A stretch of DNA of 64,000 nucleotides, from NCBI GenBank assembly GCA_965216025.1, contig CBDCEX010000015.1:310001-374000 (forward strand). The letters run 5' to 3'. The notes beneath the pieces were generated by a model. The model did not search any database. It was not told the origin of the DNA and saw only the letters and a list, made by a program, of their open reading frames with translations. Below, piece after piece: positions 33,708 through 42,636 of this stretch. The translations under genes were made by a program, and so were the position numbers. Numbering within the stretch: the stretch's first letter is position 1; the number at the start of each line of letters is the position of its first letter. Source of the DNA: JADFQT01 sp965216025. GTDB lineage: Bacteria; Chloroflexota; Dehalococcoidia; Lucifugimonadales; UBA3495.

Positions 33708-34973
33708 CTAAAGTAGGCGCTCCATATTCGCCGGTTTGGCCTGGCCGACCCGTTCCTTGCGGCGACGGCGGGGCTTGGCCGGCGAGCCAGATCCGGCCCC
33801 GGACACTGCGGGTATTTGGCCGTCGGAAACAGTGATGTTCAGCCCGCCTCCGGGGTCCACCTGCTTCGTGCTCCGCACGACGTCCCCGGTGTCCGCTCGC
33901 TGAACCACCGAATAACCCCGCAGCAGAGTGGCGGCGGGGTCCAGGGCCTGGAGCCGCTGCTCCGAGCCGGTGACCTGGAGCTGGGTGAGGTTTAATCTAG
34001 CGGCCATTTTTTGCTGCATGCCCCTTCCCAGGTCGTCGACCCGCCGTCGCCAGGTAACCAGGTCGGGCAGTCCGGCGGCCAGTCGACGGGCCATATCGGA
34101 CACAGAACGGACCCGGGTTTCCTGCTGGTGGCTCAAAGCCCGCCGGGACCGCTCGATCAACTCGGCCAATTCCTGCCGCAGCGCCCCACCATCGGGAACG
34201 ACCAGCTCCGCCGCCGCCGACGGGGTGGGAGCGCGGATATCCGCCACCAGGTCGGCGATGGTCAGGTCCGTTTCATGTCCCACGCCGCTGACTAACGGTA
34301 TGCGGCTGGCGTAGATGGCCCGGGCCACGGCCTCTTCGTTGAAGGGCCACAGCTCCTCCAGCGAGCCGCCACCCCTGGCCAGGATGATCACATCCGCCCG
34401 GCCATCCTGGTTCAGCCGCTCGATAGCCGATACCAGATTGGCAGCCGCCGAGTTGCCCTGTACCTGACTGGGCGAAAGCAGCAGCTCCACCAAGGGGTAA
34501 CGACGGGCGAGCACGTTTTGGATGTCGTGAAAAACCGAGCCGGAGGGGGAGGTGACCACGCCGACCACTTGGGGGAAAGCCGGCAAGGGGCGTTTGCGGG
34601 ACTTTTCAAACAGGCCTTCGGCCTCCAGCCTTACCTTCAGGCGTTCCAACTCCAGGGCCAGCTCTCCCACGCCTTCCGGCATGGCCAGGTCTACCATGAA
34701 GTCGGTGGAGCCTCGGGGCTCGTAGAAGCTGATCCGCCCGTGGGTGGAGACCGCGGCGCCATTGGCCAGCAGATCGCTTCCCGGCTGTCCCTTGAACATC
34801 ACGCAGTTAAGAACGGCCTGACCGTCCTTGAGGGTGAAGTAGGAATGGCTGGCGGCCGAGACCCGAAGATTGGAAACCTCGCCAACCACGAACAGGTCGG
34901 AGAGGATGGGGTCTCCCTCCAGCGACTCCCGCAGATAAGCGGTTACCTGGCTGACGGTGTAGACAGACGCCAA
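33708..34973 (-). CDS. xseA: Exodeoxyribonuclease VII large subunit
   Basis: 421 aa, TTG start directly after the efp stop. The N-terminal OB-fold (VGEVSNLRVSAASHSYFTLK) is followed by the catalytic domain: FPQVVGVVTSPSGSVFHDI, IILARGGGSLEELWPFNEE and PLVSGVGHETDLTIADLVAD, the family signature. A long coiled-coil region lies at residues ~250-330. The C-terminal part has the conserved LLRGYSVVQ segment and a basic tail. It forms exonuclease VII with XseB. Translationally coupled with efp (1-bp gap). Confidence 0.97.
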   Translation of the reverse strand: MASVYTVSQVTAYLRESLEGDPILSDLFVVGEVSNLRVSAASHSYFTLKDGQAVLNCVMFKGQPGSDLLANGAAVSTHGRISFYEPRGSTDFMVDLAMPEGVGELALELERLKVRLEAEGLFEKSRKRPLPAFPQVVGVVTSPSGSVFHDIQNVLARRYPLVELLLSPSQVQGNSAAANLVSAIERLNQDGRADVIILARGGGSLEELWPFNEEAVARAIYASRIPLVSGVGHETDLTIADLVADIRAPTPSAAAELVVPDGGALRQELAELIERSRRALSHQQETRVRSVSDMARRLAAGLPDLVTWRRRVDDLGRGMQQKMAARLNLTQLQVTGSEQRLQALDPAATLLRGYSVVQRADTGDVVRSTKQVDPGGGLNITVSDGQIPAVSGAGSGSPAKPRRRRKERVGQAKPANMERLL

Positions 34974-34974
34974 A

Positions 34975-35541
34975 TCAGCCGACCCGCTCGGTATATTCTC
35001 CGGTGCGCGTATCCACCTTGACCACTGTTCCGGGGGTGATGAACATGGGGACGTTAATCTTTAAGCCGGTCTCCACGGTAGCGGGCTTGTTCCCACCCTG
35101 AGCCGTGTCGCCCCGAAAGGCCGGGGGGGTTTCCACCACCTGCAGGTCCACGTGGGTGGGCATGGTCACGTTCACTGGAGCCCCCTTGTAGAAGAACATT
35201 TCCACCATCATGTTCTCCTTTAGGTAATCCAACGAGGCCCCCAGCTGTCCTTTGGTCAGCTCATGCTGCTCGAAGGTTTCCTGGTCCATAAAGTAGTAGT
35301 AATTCGTGTCGGTGTAGAGGAACTGGGTCTGCCGGTGGTCCACCTCGGCCTGGGTAAACACCGTGTCATAGCGCTGAAAAGTCCGCTCCACCACCGCGCC
35401 GGAGAGTAAATTCTTCATCTTGATGCGAGTCACCGGCGCTCGCTGCTGCATTTTGTGCCGCTCGTAATCCATTACCTGCCAGGGCTGACCGTCCAGCTCG
35501 ATTACCATGCCCCGGCTCAGGTCGCCGAAGTTAATGGTCAT
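34975..35541 (-). CDS. efp: Elongation factor P with an atypical loop
   Basis: Binds between the ribosomal P and E sites to relieve stalling at polyproline. The start is ATG 35541 (MTINFGDL), preceded by GGGAGGTG; a TTG two codons earlier is less likely. The three OB/KOW domains are complete, with the C-terminal GLKINVPMFITPGTVVKVDT signature. At the tip of domain I, where the usual sequence is PGKG with the modified Lys34, this protein reads HKMQQRAPVTRIKMKN, so the tip residue is Gln (or Arg next to it). No lysine modification enzyme (EpmA/DHS) is seen nearby. It sits between aroQ and xseA with no gap. Confidence 0.96.
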   Translation of the reverse strand: MTINFGDLSRGMVIELDGQPWQVMDYERHKMQQRAPVTRIKMKNLLSGAVVERTFQRYDTVFTQAEVDHRQTQFLYTDTNYYYFMDQETFEQHELTKGQLGASLDYLKENMMVEMFFYKGAPVNVTMPTHVDLQVVETPPAFRGDTAQGGNKPATVETGLKINVPMFITPGTVVKVDTRTGEYTERVG

Positions 35542-35547
35542 TTCCAA

Positions 35548-36024
35548 TCACCTCCCAGTGTCTTCCCCGGTTTCCTGATCCTGAATCAAGCCGGCCAGGA
35601 TCTCTATAGCCGCAGTATAGCTTCTCCACCCAAACCCGGCAATTTGGCCTTGCGCCACGTCGGCGATTACCGAGCGGCTTCTCCACCGCTCTCGGGCGTG
35701 GATGTTGCTGAGGTGGACTTCGATTACCGGTACATCGGCGTCGATCAAGGCATCTTTCAGGGAATAGCCGTAATGGGTCAGGGCTCCGGGATTGATGATG
35801 ATGCCATCGATATTGCCCCAGCCCGCCTGGATCCGGTCAACCAGTATCCCTTCCGTGTTGGACTGGAAAAACTCCACCTCAAGGGTAAACTCCGGGTTGA
35901 GCTCCGCGGCCTTTTGGGAGATTTCCTGGTTAATCTGTTCCAGGGACATGGTTCCATAATGCTCGGCGGGACGGCGCCCCAGGGCATTTAGATTCGGGCC
36001 GTTCAACACCAGAATTCTGACCAA
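35548..36024 (-). CDS. aroQ: Type II 3-dehydroquinate dehydratase
   Basis: 158 aa. Catalyses the third shikimate step, dehydrating 3-dehydroquinate to 3-dehydroshikimate. It shows VLNGPNLNALGRRPAEHYG with the active-site lid Arg and Tyr, FFQSNTEGILVDRIQ, IINPGALTHYGYSLKDAL, and IEVHLSNIHARERWRSRSV with the catalytic His. TTG start, 3 bp after the recombinase stop and directly before efp. No other aromatic-pathway genes lie in the window. Intact, normal length. Confidence 0.97.
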   Translation of the reverse strand: MVRILVLNGPNLNALGRRPAEHYGTMSLEQINQEISQKAAELNPEFTLEVEFFQSNTEGILVDRIQAGWGNIDGIIINPGALTHYGYSLKDALIDADVPVIEVHLSNIHARERWRSRSVIADVAQGQIAGFGWRSYTAAIEILAGLIQDQETGEDTGR

Positions 36025-36027
36025 ACC

Positions 36028-37113
36028 CTATGCCCCTCCGGTTCCCGGTAGCTCTATCTCTTGGGGAGGGACCGCATTGTCCGAGTTTGCCCTGGGGTGA
36101 TGGAGCAGGTAGGCGTGGCGAGCTTCCTGCTTGGTTACGTGGGTGTAGATCTGGGTGGTGGTGGGACTGGAATGTCCCATCAGCTCCTGAATCACCCGCA
36201 GGTCGGCCTCGCCCTCCAGCATATGACTGGCGAAGGTGTGGCGGAGGGTATGGGGGTGCACCCCATCCTTCAGGCCGGCCCGCACGGCGTATTGGCGTAC
36301 CATCTTCTCAATACTGCGGCCGGACAGGCGCTGGCCGTAGCGGTTGAGGAAGAGAGCTGGGGTAGCGCCGGTGTCCAGTTTGGGGCGGGATTCTTGCAGG
36401 TACCGAACCAGCGCCGCCTGAGTGGGGCCACCGAAAAGCACCCAGCGCTCTTTAGCGCCCTTGCCCCGGACCAGAATCTCTCGGCCACTGAAGTTAATAT
36501 CGGGCAGGTCGATGCCCTGCGCCTCGGAAAGCCTCACTCCGCAGGAGTAAAACACCTCCAATATGGCCAGGTCTCTGATGCCCAGCACGCTGGAGTCCTG
36601 GGGCGCTTCCAGTAACCTAACCACCTCCTGCCGGCCCAGGAAAGTGGGAAGGGCTTTCTCAACTTTGACCTGAAGGCTGCGGCCCGAGGGAACCGGGCTG
36701 GAACGGAACAACCCCTCTTGCACCAGGAAGCGGTAAAAGGAGCGCAAAGCGGATAGCTTGCGGACGATGCTGACCCGGGCGTAGCCCTGGCCCCGCCGCT
36801 GCCTTGGAGAAGGGTCTTTGGCTTCCGTCGCCAGCCAGGCCAAATAGCCCCGCAGCATCCGGCGGTCCATGTTGATCAACTCCAAGCCTTCCTGGCTGAT
36901 GTAACGCCGGAAGCAGGCCAGGTCGGTCAAGTAGTTGCGGACGGTGTTCTCGGCCAGGCCTCGTTGGCCCCTCAAAAACGTTTGGTAGCGCTGGAGCAAG
37001 GAGTCGAAGCGGCTATCTTCATTGTTCGACCCATCCATTTTATCGGGAAGGCCCGGCCCGCCTTTTCCCTGGTCGGGCGGGGCCCGGCCGGGCTGTAATG
37101 AGGGCACGGTCAT
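36028..37113 (-). CDS. Tyrosine recombinase, XerC/XerD type
   Basis: About 361 aa (ATG 37113; ATG 37038 giving MDGSNNED is also possible; the 37170 start would lie in a repeat). The N-terminal SAM-like core-binding domain is FDSLLQRYQTFLRGQRGLAE and on. The catalytic domain has Arg in YSCGVRLSEAQGIDL, Lys in GKGAKERWVLFG, HTLRHTFASHML (HxxR), GHSSPTTTQIYTH (His) and the nucleophilic Tyr in that last motif. Its location just after topA is where many bacteria carry the chromosome-dimer-resolving Xer enzyme, so that role is likely. XerC versus XerD cannot be told from sequence. Confidence 0.92.
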   Translation of the reverse strand: MTVPSLQPGRAPPDQGKGGPGLPDKMDGSNNEDSRFDSLLQRYQTFLRGQRGLAENTVRNYLTDLACFRRYISQEGLELINMDRRMLRGYLAWLATEAKDPSPRQRRGQGYARVSIVRKLSALRSFYRFLVQEGLFRSSPVPSGRSLQVKVEKALPTFLGRQEVVRLLEAPQDSSVLGIRDLAILEVFYSCGVRLSEAQGIDLPDINFSGREILVRGKGAKERWVLFGGPTQAALVRYLQESRPKLDTGATPALFLNRYGQRLSGRSIEKMVRQYAVRAGLKDGVHPHTLRHTFASHMLEGEADLRVIQELMGHSSPTTTQIYTHVTKQEARHAYLLHHPRANSDNAVPPQEIELPGTGGA

Positions 37114-37143
37114 TTCCAATCCTGATAAACCCCTGAAGGAATG

Positions 37144-37226
37144 ACTAAACCTGGGAGAGCCAAGTCCCACTTTGCAAAGGGGGACTTAGGGGGATTTCCC
37201 GAAACAATGGCTCCTCCGACCGTGTT
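37144..37226. repeat. Hairpin repeat H2b
   Basis: Homologous over ~80 bp to 6987-7071: TAAAC-TGGGAG..CCAA, a CTTTGCAAAG-centred hairpin, then CGAAACAATGGCTCCTCCGACC. It occupies the topA-xer gap and is why the longest xer start is rejected. Confidence 0.75.
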
Positions 37227-37244
37227 CTGCTATAGAATCCAGGC

Positions 37245-39539
37245 TCAGTCGGCGACCGGAGCCAACTCCTGTTCCGATTCTGGTTGAGACACCGGCTCCT
37301 TCCAGCTGCAAGCCAGGCAGGATGCCTCGTCCTTTTTGGCTTCAACCATCAAGCCGCCACACTCAGGGCAGGGAGTGGTCAGGGGCCGATGGTTACTGAT
37401 GAAATCGCAGTCGGGGTACTTGGAGCAGCCGAAGAAGGGCCGCCCCCGACCGCGGGCTTTGCGCTCGACGATGTCGCCGCCACACTTGGGGCAAGCGGAA
37501 CCGGTTTTCTTCAAAATTGGCTTGGTGGTCTTGCAATCGGGAAAACCGGTGCAGGCCATGAAGCGCCCGAACCGGCCTGTCTTGATGACCATGGGCATCT
37601 GGCAGTTCTCGCAAATCTCGTCGGTCTCTTCCTCCAGCTTCACCCGGGGCATGTTTTCCTGGGCCGCGTCCAGGGCCTTCTCAAAGGGTCCGTAAAACTC
37701 CCGCAGCATGGGCACCCACTCCCGCTCGCCGGTGGAAACCTCGTCCAGCTCCTCCTCCATGCGGGCGGTAAAGTCCAGGTCCATGATGTCGGTGAAGTAC
37801 TCGGTCAGCAGTTCGGACACTGTAGTACCCAGCATGGTGGGCGACAGCCGGTTCTGCTCCTTTTCCACGTAATTGCGATCCACTATCGTGCCGATGGTAG
37901 GAGCGTAAGTGCTGGGACGGCCGATGCCTCTTTCTTCCATCGTCTTAATCAGCGTGGTCTCAGTAAACCGGGGCGGCGGCTGAGTGAAATGCTGGTTGGC
38001 CTCCAGGTCCAGGCTACGCAGAGGGTCGCCAACGTTCAGTTGAGGCAGGCTCTTGCGGCTGTCGTCGTCCTCCGAATCGTCCCGGCTCTCCAGGTAGAGG
38101 GTGCGGAAGCCGGGGAAAACCAGCACCGAGCCGGTGGCCCGAAAGTTGTACACCTGCTTGGAATTACCGCTGGATTCCGCGCAGAGGGCGTCAATATCCA
38201 CGGTAGTAGCCTGCGAGCGAGCGTCGGCCATCTGGCTGGCCAGCATCCTGGCCCAGATCAAGCTGTAAAGGCGGAGCTGGTCCGAGTTTAGATAGGGTTT
38301 CAAGGAATCTGGATTCCGCCGAATGGAAGTGGGACGGATGGCTTCGTGAGCTTCCTGCGCCGCTTTGGCCCGGGTCTTGTAGAGGCGGGGCTTTTCCGGC
38401 AGGAACTCTTTGCCGTACTGCTGGCTAATGTACTGACGGGCCTCCTCCACCGCTGACTGAGCCACTTGAACCGAGTCGGTCCGCATGTAGGTGATCAGTC
38501 CGACGGAACCTTCCTTGCCCACGGACAGACCTTCGTAGAGCTGCTGGGCTATTACCATGGTCCGCTGGGCGGTGAAACGCAGCTTTCGCCCCGCCTCCTG
38601 CTGCATCGTGCTGGTGGTAAAGGGGGCGGTGGGACGCTGCCGTACGTTCCGCTTCTTTACTTCTCCCACCGTGTAGGTGGCATTCTTCAGCTCGGCCTGA
38701 TAGCCCTGGGCCTCTTCCTCCTTGGCGATGTGGATTCTGCCCTTCTTTCCCTTCTGGGAGTGGAGGCTGGCCGTGAAGATATGAGGCTTGTCGTCCGGAT
38801 CGCTTTCCTTGTGGATCTGCACGTCCAGGGTCCAGGACTCCACCGGCACGAAGGCCTTGATCTCCGCCTCCCGGTCCACCACCATGCGCAAACAAACCGA
38901 CTGAACCCGTCCGGCGGAAAGACCCCGCTGCACTCTCCGCCACAGCAGAGGGCTGAGCTGATAGCCTACCAGCCGGTCCAAGATGCGGCGCGCCTGTTGG
39001 GCGTTGACCAGCCGCATGTCGATCTCCCGCGGATGCTGGAAGGCCTCTTCCACGGCCTGCTTGGTGATCTCATGGAAGACCACCCGTTTTGGGGGCACTC
39101 TCTTCTGGTCCCAGCCGGTGGCGGTTTGAAGGTGCCAGGAGATGGCCTCACCCTCCCGATCTGGGTCGGTGGCCAGGTAAATGCCGCTGGCCTGGTCGCC
39201 GGCCTTCTTCAAGCTGGTAACCAGGGAACGTTTATCCTGCATGGTTACGTAGGATGGCTGGAAATCCTGCTCCAAGTCGACTCCCATCTTGCCTTTGGGC
39301 AGGTCTCTAACGTGGCCCTGAGAGGCGGTTACCACGTAATTCCTTCCCATAATTTGGCCGACGGTACGAGCTTTGGCCGGGGATTCCACAATTACCAGCT
39401 GTTTTCCCGAGGTGTCGGGCAGGGACGCCTTCTTTCTGGCGGCGGTCGCTTTGCCCCTAGCGGGTTTTTTGGCTTTTGCCCCGGCTTTGGCTCCGGTTTT
39501 GGCCTTCTTCGTAGCGGCCGTGGAGGGTTTAGTTACCAT
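37245..39539 (-). CDS. topA: DNA topoisomerase I
   Basis: 764 aa; relaxes negative supercoils by a 5'-phosphotyrosine single-strand break. Residues 1-42 are a Lys/Ala-rich basic extension. The Toprim domain follows (QLVIVESPAKARTVGQIMG; ATDPDREGEAISWHL with the metal Asp residues). The catalytic Tyr is in GLITYMRTDSVQV. The C terminus has three Cys4 zinc ribbons (CENC..C; CPKCGG..C; CPECGG..C). Its start overlaps the dprA stop by 11 bp. All family motifs are present. The basic N-terminal extension is unusual but seen in some high-GC bacteria and may aid DNA binding. Confidence 0.97.
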   Translation of the reverse strand: MVTKPSTAATKKAKTGAKAGAKAKKPARGKATAARKKASLPDTSGKQLVIVESPAKARTVGQIMGRNYVVTASQGHVRDLPKGKMGVDLEQDFQPSYVTMQDKRSLVTSLKKAGDQASGIYLATDPDREGEAISWHLQTATGWDQKRVPPKRVVFHEITKQAVEEAFQHPREIDMRLVNAQQARRILDRLVGYQLSPLLWRRVQRGLSAGRVQSVCLRMVVDREAEIKAFVPVESWTLDVQIHKESDPDDKPHIFTASLHSQKGKKGRIHIAKEEEAQGYQAELKNATYTVGEVKKRNVRQRPTAPFTTSTMQQEAGRKLRFTAQRTMVIAQQLYEGLSVGKEGSVGLITYMRTDSVQVAQSAVEEARQYISQQYGKEFLPEKPRLYKTRAKAAQEAHEAIRPTSIRRNPDSLKPYLNSDQLRLYSLIWARMLASQMADARSQATTVDIDALCAESSGNSKQVYNFRATGSVLVFPGFRTLYLESRDDSEDDDSRKSLPQLNVGDPLRSLDLEANQHFTQPPPRFTETTLIKTMEERGIGRPSTYAPTIGTIVDRNYVEKEQNRLSPTMLGTTVSELLTEYFTDIMDLDFTARMEEELDEVSTGEREWVPMLREFYGPFEKALDAAQENMPRVKLEEETDEICENCQMPMVIKTGRFGRFMACTGFPDCKTTKPILKKTGSACPKCGGDIVERKARGRGRPFFGCSKYPDCDFISNHRPLTTPCPECGGLMVEAKKDEASCLACSWKEPVSQPESEQELAPVAD

Positions 39540-40686
39540 ATATGGGGGTGGCCTCCCGTATCATTACGTAGTGCATGCAGCCTACCTGCTTCACCAGCCT
39601 CTTTATTTCCAGCATGGTGAGCAACCCACTAACTTGGGTGATGGGTAGGCCGGCTCGTCTTCTAATTTCGTCAATATGCAATGGTTCGTTTTCCAGATGG
39701 GCCAGCAGCTTGGTCTCCTCGTCGCCGCCGGGGAGGTCCGGCAAGTCTGGGACCAGGCGCATCTCTATCTGGTGGGCGACCGAGCTCAAGTTCAGCTCCT
39801 CCAAAACGTCGTTGTGATTGAGGACCAGCTTGGCCCCATCCTGGATCAGCCGGTTGGTCAGCTCGCTGGCCGGGGAGTAGATACTTCCCGGCACACAGAA
39901 AACCTCCCGGTCCTGCTCCAACGCGTGTCGCACCGTCCAGCGAGCCCCGCTACTTTTGTCGGCCTCCACTACCAGGGTGCCCAGGCTAATGCCGCTGATG
40001 AGGCGGTTGCGCAGAGGGAAGCTCTGGCTAGTCGGGCGTACCCCCAGGGGAATCTCGCTGACCACGGCGCCGTTCTCCTGAATCTGCTGGAACAATCTGG
40101 TGTGTTCCCTGGGATATATAATATCCAGCCCGCCAGCCAGCAATGCAATGGTACGGGCACCCTGATCTAGCGCAGAATGGTGGGCAATGCCGTCGATTCC
40201 CAGGGCCATTCCGCTGACAATGGTGATGCCTCACCGCGCCAGGTCGGTGGTCAGAGTGGCGGCGGCTTCCCGGCCGTAGGTCGTGGGGCTGCGGGTGCCC
40301 ACCACCGCCACCGATCTTTCGTCGGCAGCCAGCAGTGTGCCTTTGTAGTACAAAACCGGCGGAGGGTTGCTGATCTCCTTCAGCCGGGCTGGGTAGTCCG
40401 GATGGTGCCAGTTGATGGCTGTTACGCCGACCCGCCCCAGGCGCTCCATCTCGTCTTCAGGGGATACCCGAGATCGGGCGGATATGATTTCACCCGCCGC
40501 CCGGCCCTCAATTCCCGCGCTTTTTAGCTGCCCCAGATCTGCGTTCCAGGCCTTTTCCAGCTGGCCAAAATAGGCCTCCAAGCGGCCAAATCGGACGGTG
40601 CCGAGACGGGGAAGCCGGTTCAGGGCGACCCAATACTGTAGTTGGTCCCCGGACTGGTTCATGGATTGGTCCACGGTTTGGTCCAT
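39529..40686 (-). pseudogene. dprA: DNA processing protein DprA with in-frame TGA
   Basis: 386 codons in one frame, interrupted at 40231-40233 by TGA. The N part holds the SAM-like domain and the start of the Rossmann fold (KGTLLAADERSVAVVGTRSP). After the stop come GITIVSGMALGIDGIAH, PREHTRLFQQIQENGAVVSE, FPLRNRLISGISLGTLVVEA and a C-terminal winged helix, all typical of DprA, which loads RecA on incoming single-stranded DNA in transformation. The family reads straight through the TGA, which is one C-to-T step from CGA. Either the gene died recently, or the base is wrong or polymorphic. Its stop overlaps topA. Confidence 0.92.
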
Positions 40687-40875
40687 AGCAGTGATTCTAG
40701 CACACCCCGAAACTGACGAACAACGGGTCAGAGCCAGGCTTGGCCCAGATACGGCACCGTTTCAGCAGGAACCGGCCCTGCCGCCATGGGGTTTCTTAAC
40801 CTGGAAAAAACCAGACTTAACGGCTCCAAGAGGCTCGGTAACTTGTTTCCCCACCTCTAGTATTACAACGTCAGT

Positions 40876-41058
40876 TCAGGGAGGGATGTGGGGTGATGCC
40901 CGCATGGCGGCGCGGCGCTTGGCATGGGAGCGTTTGGCCCGTTCGTTACTGTCCTGCGTATCCTCAAGCCACCGCAGCAACTCGGTTGGCCCGAACCGTT
41001 CCCGGGGCAGCATTTCCCGCACCACCCGGTAGACCTGCGGCCTCGTGATCCGGGGCAT
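40876..41058 (-). CDS. IS701 C-terminal extension in a shifted frame
   Basis: 60 residues starting MPRITRPQVYRVVREMLPRE, the counterpart of 27226-27411. Again it directly follows a GGGGGGAAAAAG tract and continues the transposase in the +1 frame. Conservation of both frames in two diverged copies suggests a functional frame change or re-initiation. Confidence 0.6.
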   Translation of the reverse strand: MPRITRPQVYRVVREMLPRERFGPTELLRWLEDTQDSNERAKRSHAKRRAAMRASPHIPP

Positions 41059-42247
41059 CTTTTTCCCCCCAAGCCTGTTGCAGGCTCAGCAGAAAAGCTC
41101 CGCCCAGCAGGCACAGGGCCACGTGGTGATGCCAGCCAGCCCAGGTGCGGGTCTCGTACTCGTCCAGGCCTACGTCGCTTTTCTCCGTCTCAAACTCCGT
41201 TTCTATACGCCAACGGGAGCCTCCCACGTATGCCAGGGTCTCCAACGGGGTATCCTCCGGAGCATTGGACAGGTAGTAGCGGGGTTCGCTGCCGTCCCGG
41301 TTCCGGCGGTAGACGGCCCAGTGGATTTCGCCGGGCTTGCGCCTGCTGGTCGGTCGCACCCTCTGGGCGCTGAAAAGGTAGCTGCGTGGCCCCTGGCTTC
41401 CCTCGGCCACCGTTATCTCACGCCAGGCCTCCTCCGGCAACTCGTCGCTGCGCTGCTCCATGGTCCGGCGCTGACCGTCTCGCAGCCTGGGTTTGCGGGG
41501 ACGCCCGAATCCCTGATACTCCGCACTGGTCCAGGCAGGCTCCGGCGGCCACACCGTAAAGCCGGACGGAACGTCCAGCACGTACCACATCCCCAAGGCC
41601 GCCAGGCCCTCCCGGAAGGACGGCGACATCCCGAAGGCGTCGTCCGCCGCGACCCATCCAGCCTTCAGGTGGCCCCGCTCCTGTGCCCGCCCCACCATCT
41701 CCAAGGCCAACTCCGTCTTGGACCGGTAGCCCTGCCTATCCTCCGGCACACCCGCCGCCTCACACCGGTCTTTGTCCGAGGTCCAACTCTCGGGCAGATA
41801 CAGCCCCTTGTCCACCAATGCCCGTCCCAACGGGCTGACATAGGCCAGGAACATCCCCGCCTGGCAGTTGGCCACCTTCCCCAGCCTCCCGCAGTACTGC
41901 CGGGCCACTCCCACCGACTTCCTCCCCTGCTTGGGAAAGTCGCTGCCGTCCAGCACCCACACCCCTTCCGGATGCTCCAGCCGGGTTCCCAGGTACTCCT
42001 GCAGCCGTCCTATAATCACCTCATCGTCCCAGGGAGAATCGGTGAGAAACCGCTGCATCCCTCGGGCTGACCCCGGAACCGTCTCCGACAGGTTCTCAGC
42101 GTTGCGCCGCTCCCCAGACTGTACCAGCAGGGCCTGGAGATAATGACCGCTGTGCTCCCGCGTCTCCCGGCGGCCAAACAGCGGCGCGAAGTAAGCGTGA
42201 AAATCCCGAAATGCCCCGTACACCTGCTCGAAAGCTGCCGCATCCAC
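40964..42247 (-). CDS. IS701-family transposase
   Basis: A 427-codon DDE_5-type transposase beginning MDAAAFEQVYGAFRDFHAYF (GTG start). Catalytic Asp residues are in VWVLDGSDFPKQGRKSVGVA and WVAADDAFGMSPSFREGL, and the Glu is in RWRIETEFETEKSDVGLDEY. After LLSLQQAWG this frame loses similarity to the family, while the +1 frame (41058-40876) carries the conserved end. About 80-85 percent similar to the copy at 26034 by eye. The catalytic core is intact. Confidence 0.9.
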   Translation of the reverse strand: MDAAAFEQVYGAFRDFHAYFAPLFGRRETREHSGHYLQALLVQSGERRNAENLSETVPGSARGMQRFLTDSPWDDEVIIGRLQEYLGTRLEHPEGVWVLDGSDFPKQGRKSVGVARQYCGRLGKVANCQAGMFLAYVSPLGRALVDKGLYLPESWTSDKDRCEAAGVPEDRQGYRSKTELALEMVGRAQERGHLKAGWVAADDAFGMSPSFREGLAALGMWYVLDVPSGFTVWPPEPAWTSAEYQGFGRPRKPRLRDGQRRTMEQRSDELPEEAWREITVAEGSQGPRSYLFSAQRVRPTSRRKPGEIHWAVYRRNRDGSEPRYYLSNAPEDTPLETLAYVGGSRWRIETEFETEKSDVGLDEYETRTWAGWHHHVALCLLGGAFLLSLQQAWGEKDAPDHEAAGLPGGAGNAAPGTVRANRVAAVA

Positions 42248-42317
42248 ATCCCCACCTCACCTGCCTATTCCCAGCTACACAGTCATTCTATCAAACTAAC
42301 TGACGTTGTAATACTAG

Positions 42318-42487
42318 AAGTCTGGCCGGAAACCCGATTCTCCCCAAGCCGTCGTTTTCTTAACGTCGATTGTCGATGTAACAGTGGGTTCTTGAAACGT
42401 ATTGCATACACTACCATGCCGTATAAGACTGGATTGCGTCTGCTTGGCGTAGCGCGAAACCCGGCCAATGGCTTTCCGGCCAGACTT
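42318..42487. mobile_element. MITE-A copy 2 (170 bp)
   Basis: AAGTCTGGCCGGAAA and TTTCCGGCCAGACTT ends, bounded by CTAG at 42314-42317 and 42488-42491. Reverse-complement homologue of 25802-25971 over the whole 170 bp, with scattered substitutions. It shares one CTAG with the IS701 to its left and one with MITE-B to its right. Confidence 0.92.
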
Positions 42488-42491
42488 CTAG

Positions 42492-42636
42492 TATTACAAC
42501 GACGCTTCCTCAATTTGGTCAGCTTTTGCCTGGAAATCGCTTCGCGGAAGGCAAGACCACAAAGCTGTCAAGCGCGTAGTCAGGTCGCTCTGAAGAGGCG
42601 CTCAGGGTCCCTTTCTGGCCAAGCGTCGTTGTAATA
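42492..42636. mobile_element. MITE-B (145 bp), IS701-type ends
   Basis: Perfect 16-bp ends TATTACAACGACGCTT / AAGCGTCGTTGTAATA, CTAG on each side (42488-42491 and 42637-42640). The first 13 bases match the ends of the IS701 elements in the window (TAyTACAACGACG), so it is probably moved by that transposase. It has no ORF. Confidence 0.9.

Larger units (their letters stand above)
40861..42313 (-). mobile_element. IS701-family element, copy 2
   Basis: The ends TATTACAACGTCAGTT and, mirrored, AACTGACGTTGTAATA are bounded by CTAG at 40857-40860 and 42314-42317. 1453 bp, diverged from the 25976 copy. Its right CTAG is shared with MITE-A copy 2. Confidence 0.93.

Noticed and set aside
38466..39620. 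A 384-codon open frame opposite topA, and another of 335 codons at 37284-38291
   Set aside because: Both are antisense shadows of the high-GC topA coding sequence; topA has every family motif and the antisense products resemble nothing.
8328..40686. Idea that TGA is recoded as a sense codon, given TGA in dprA and in the gene at 8328
   Set aside because: Many intact genes here end with TGA (for example 288-1403 and the efp gene), and one of the three internal stops is TAG; point mutation explains all better.
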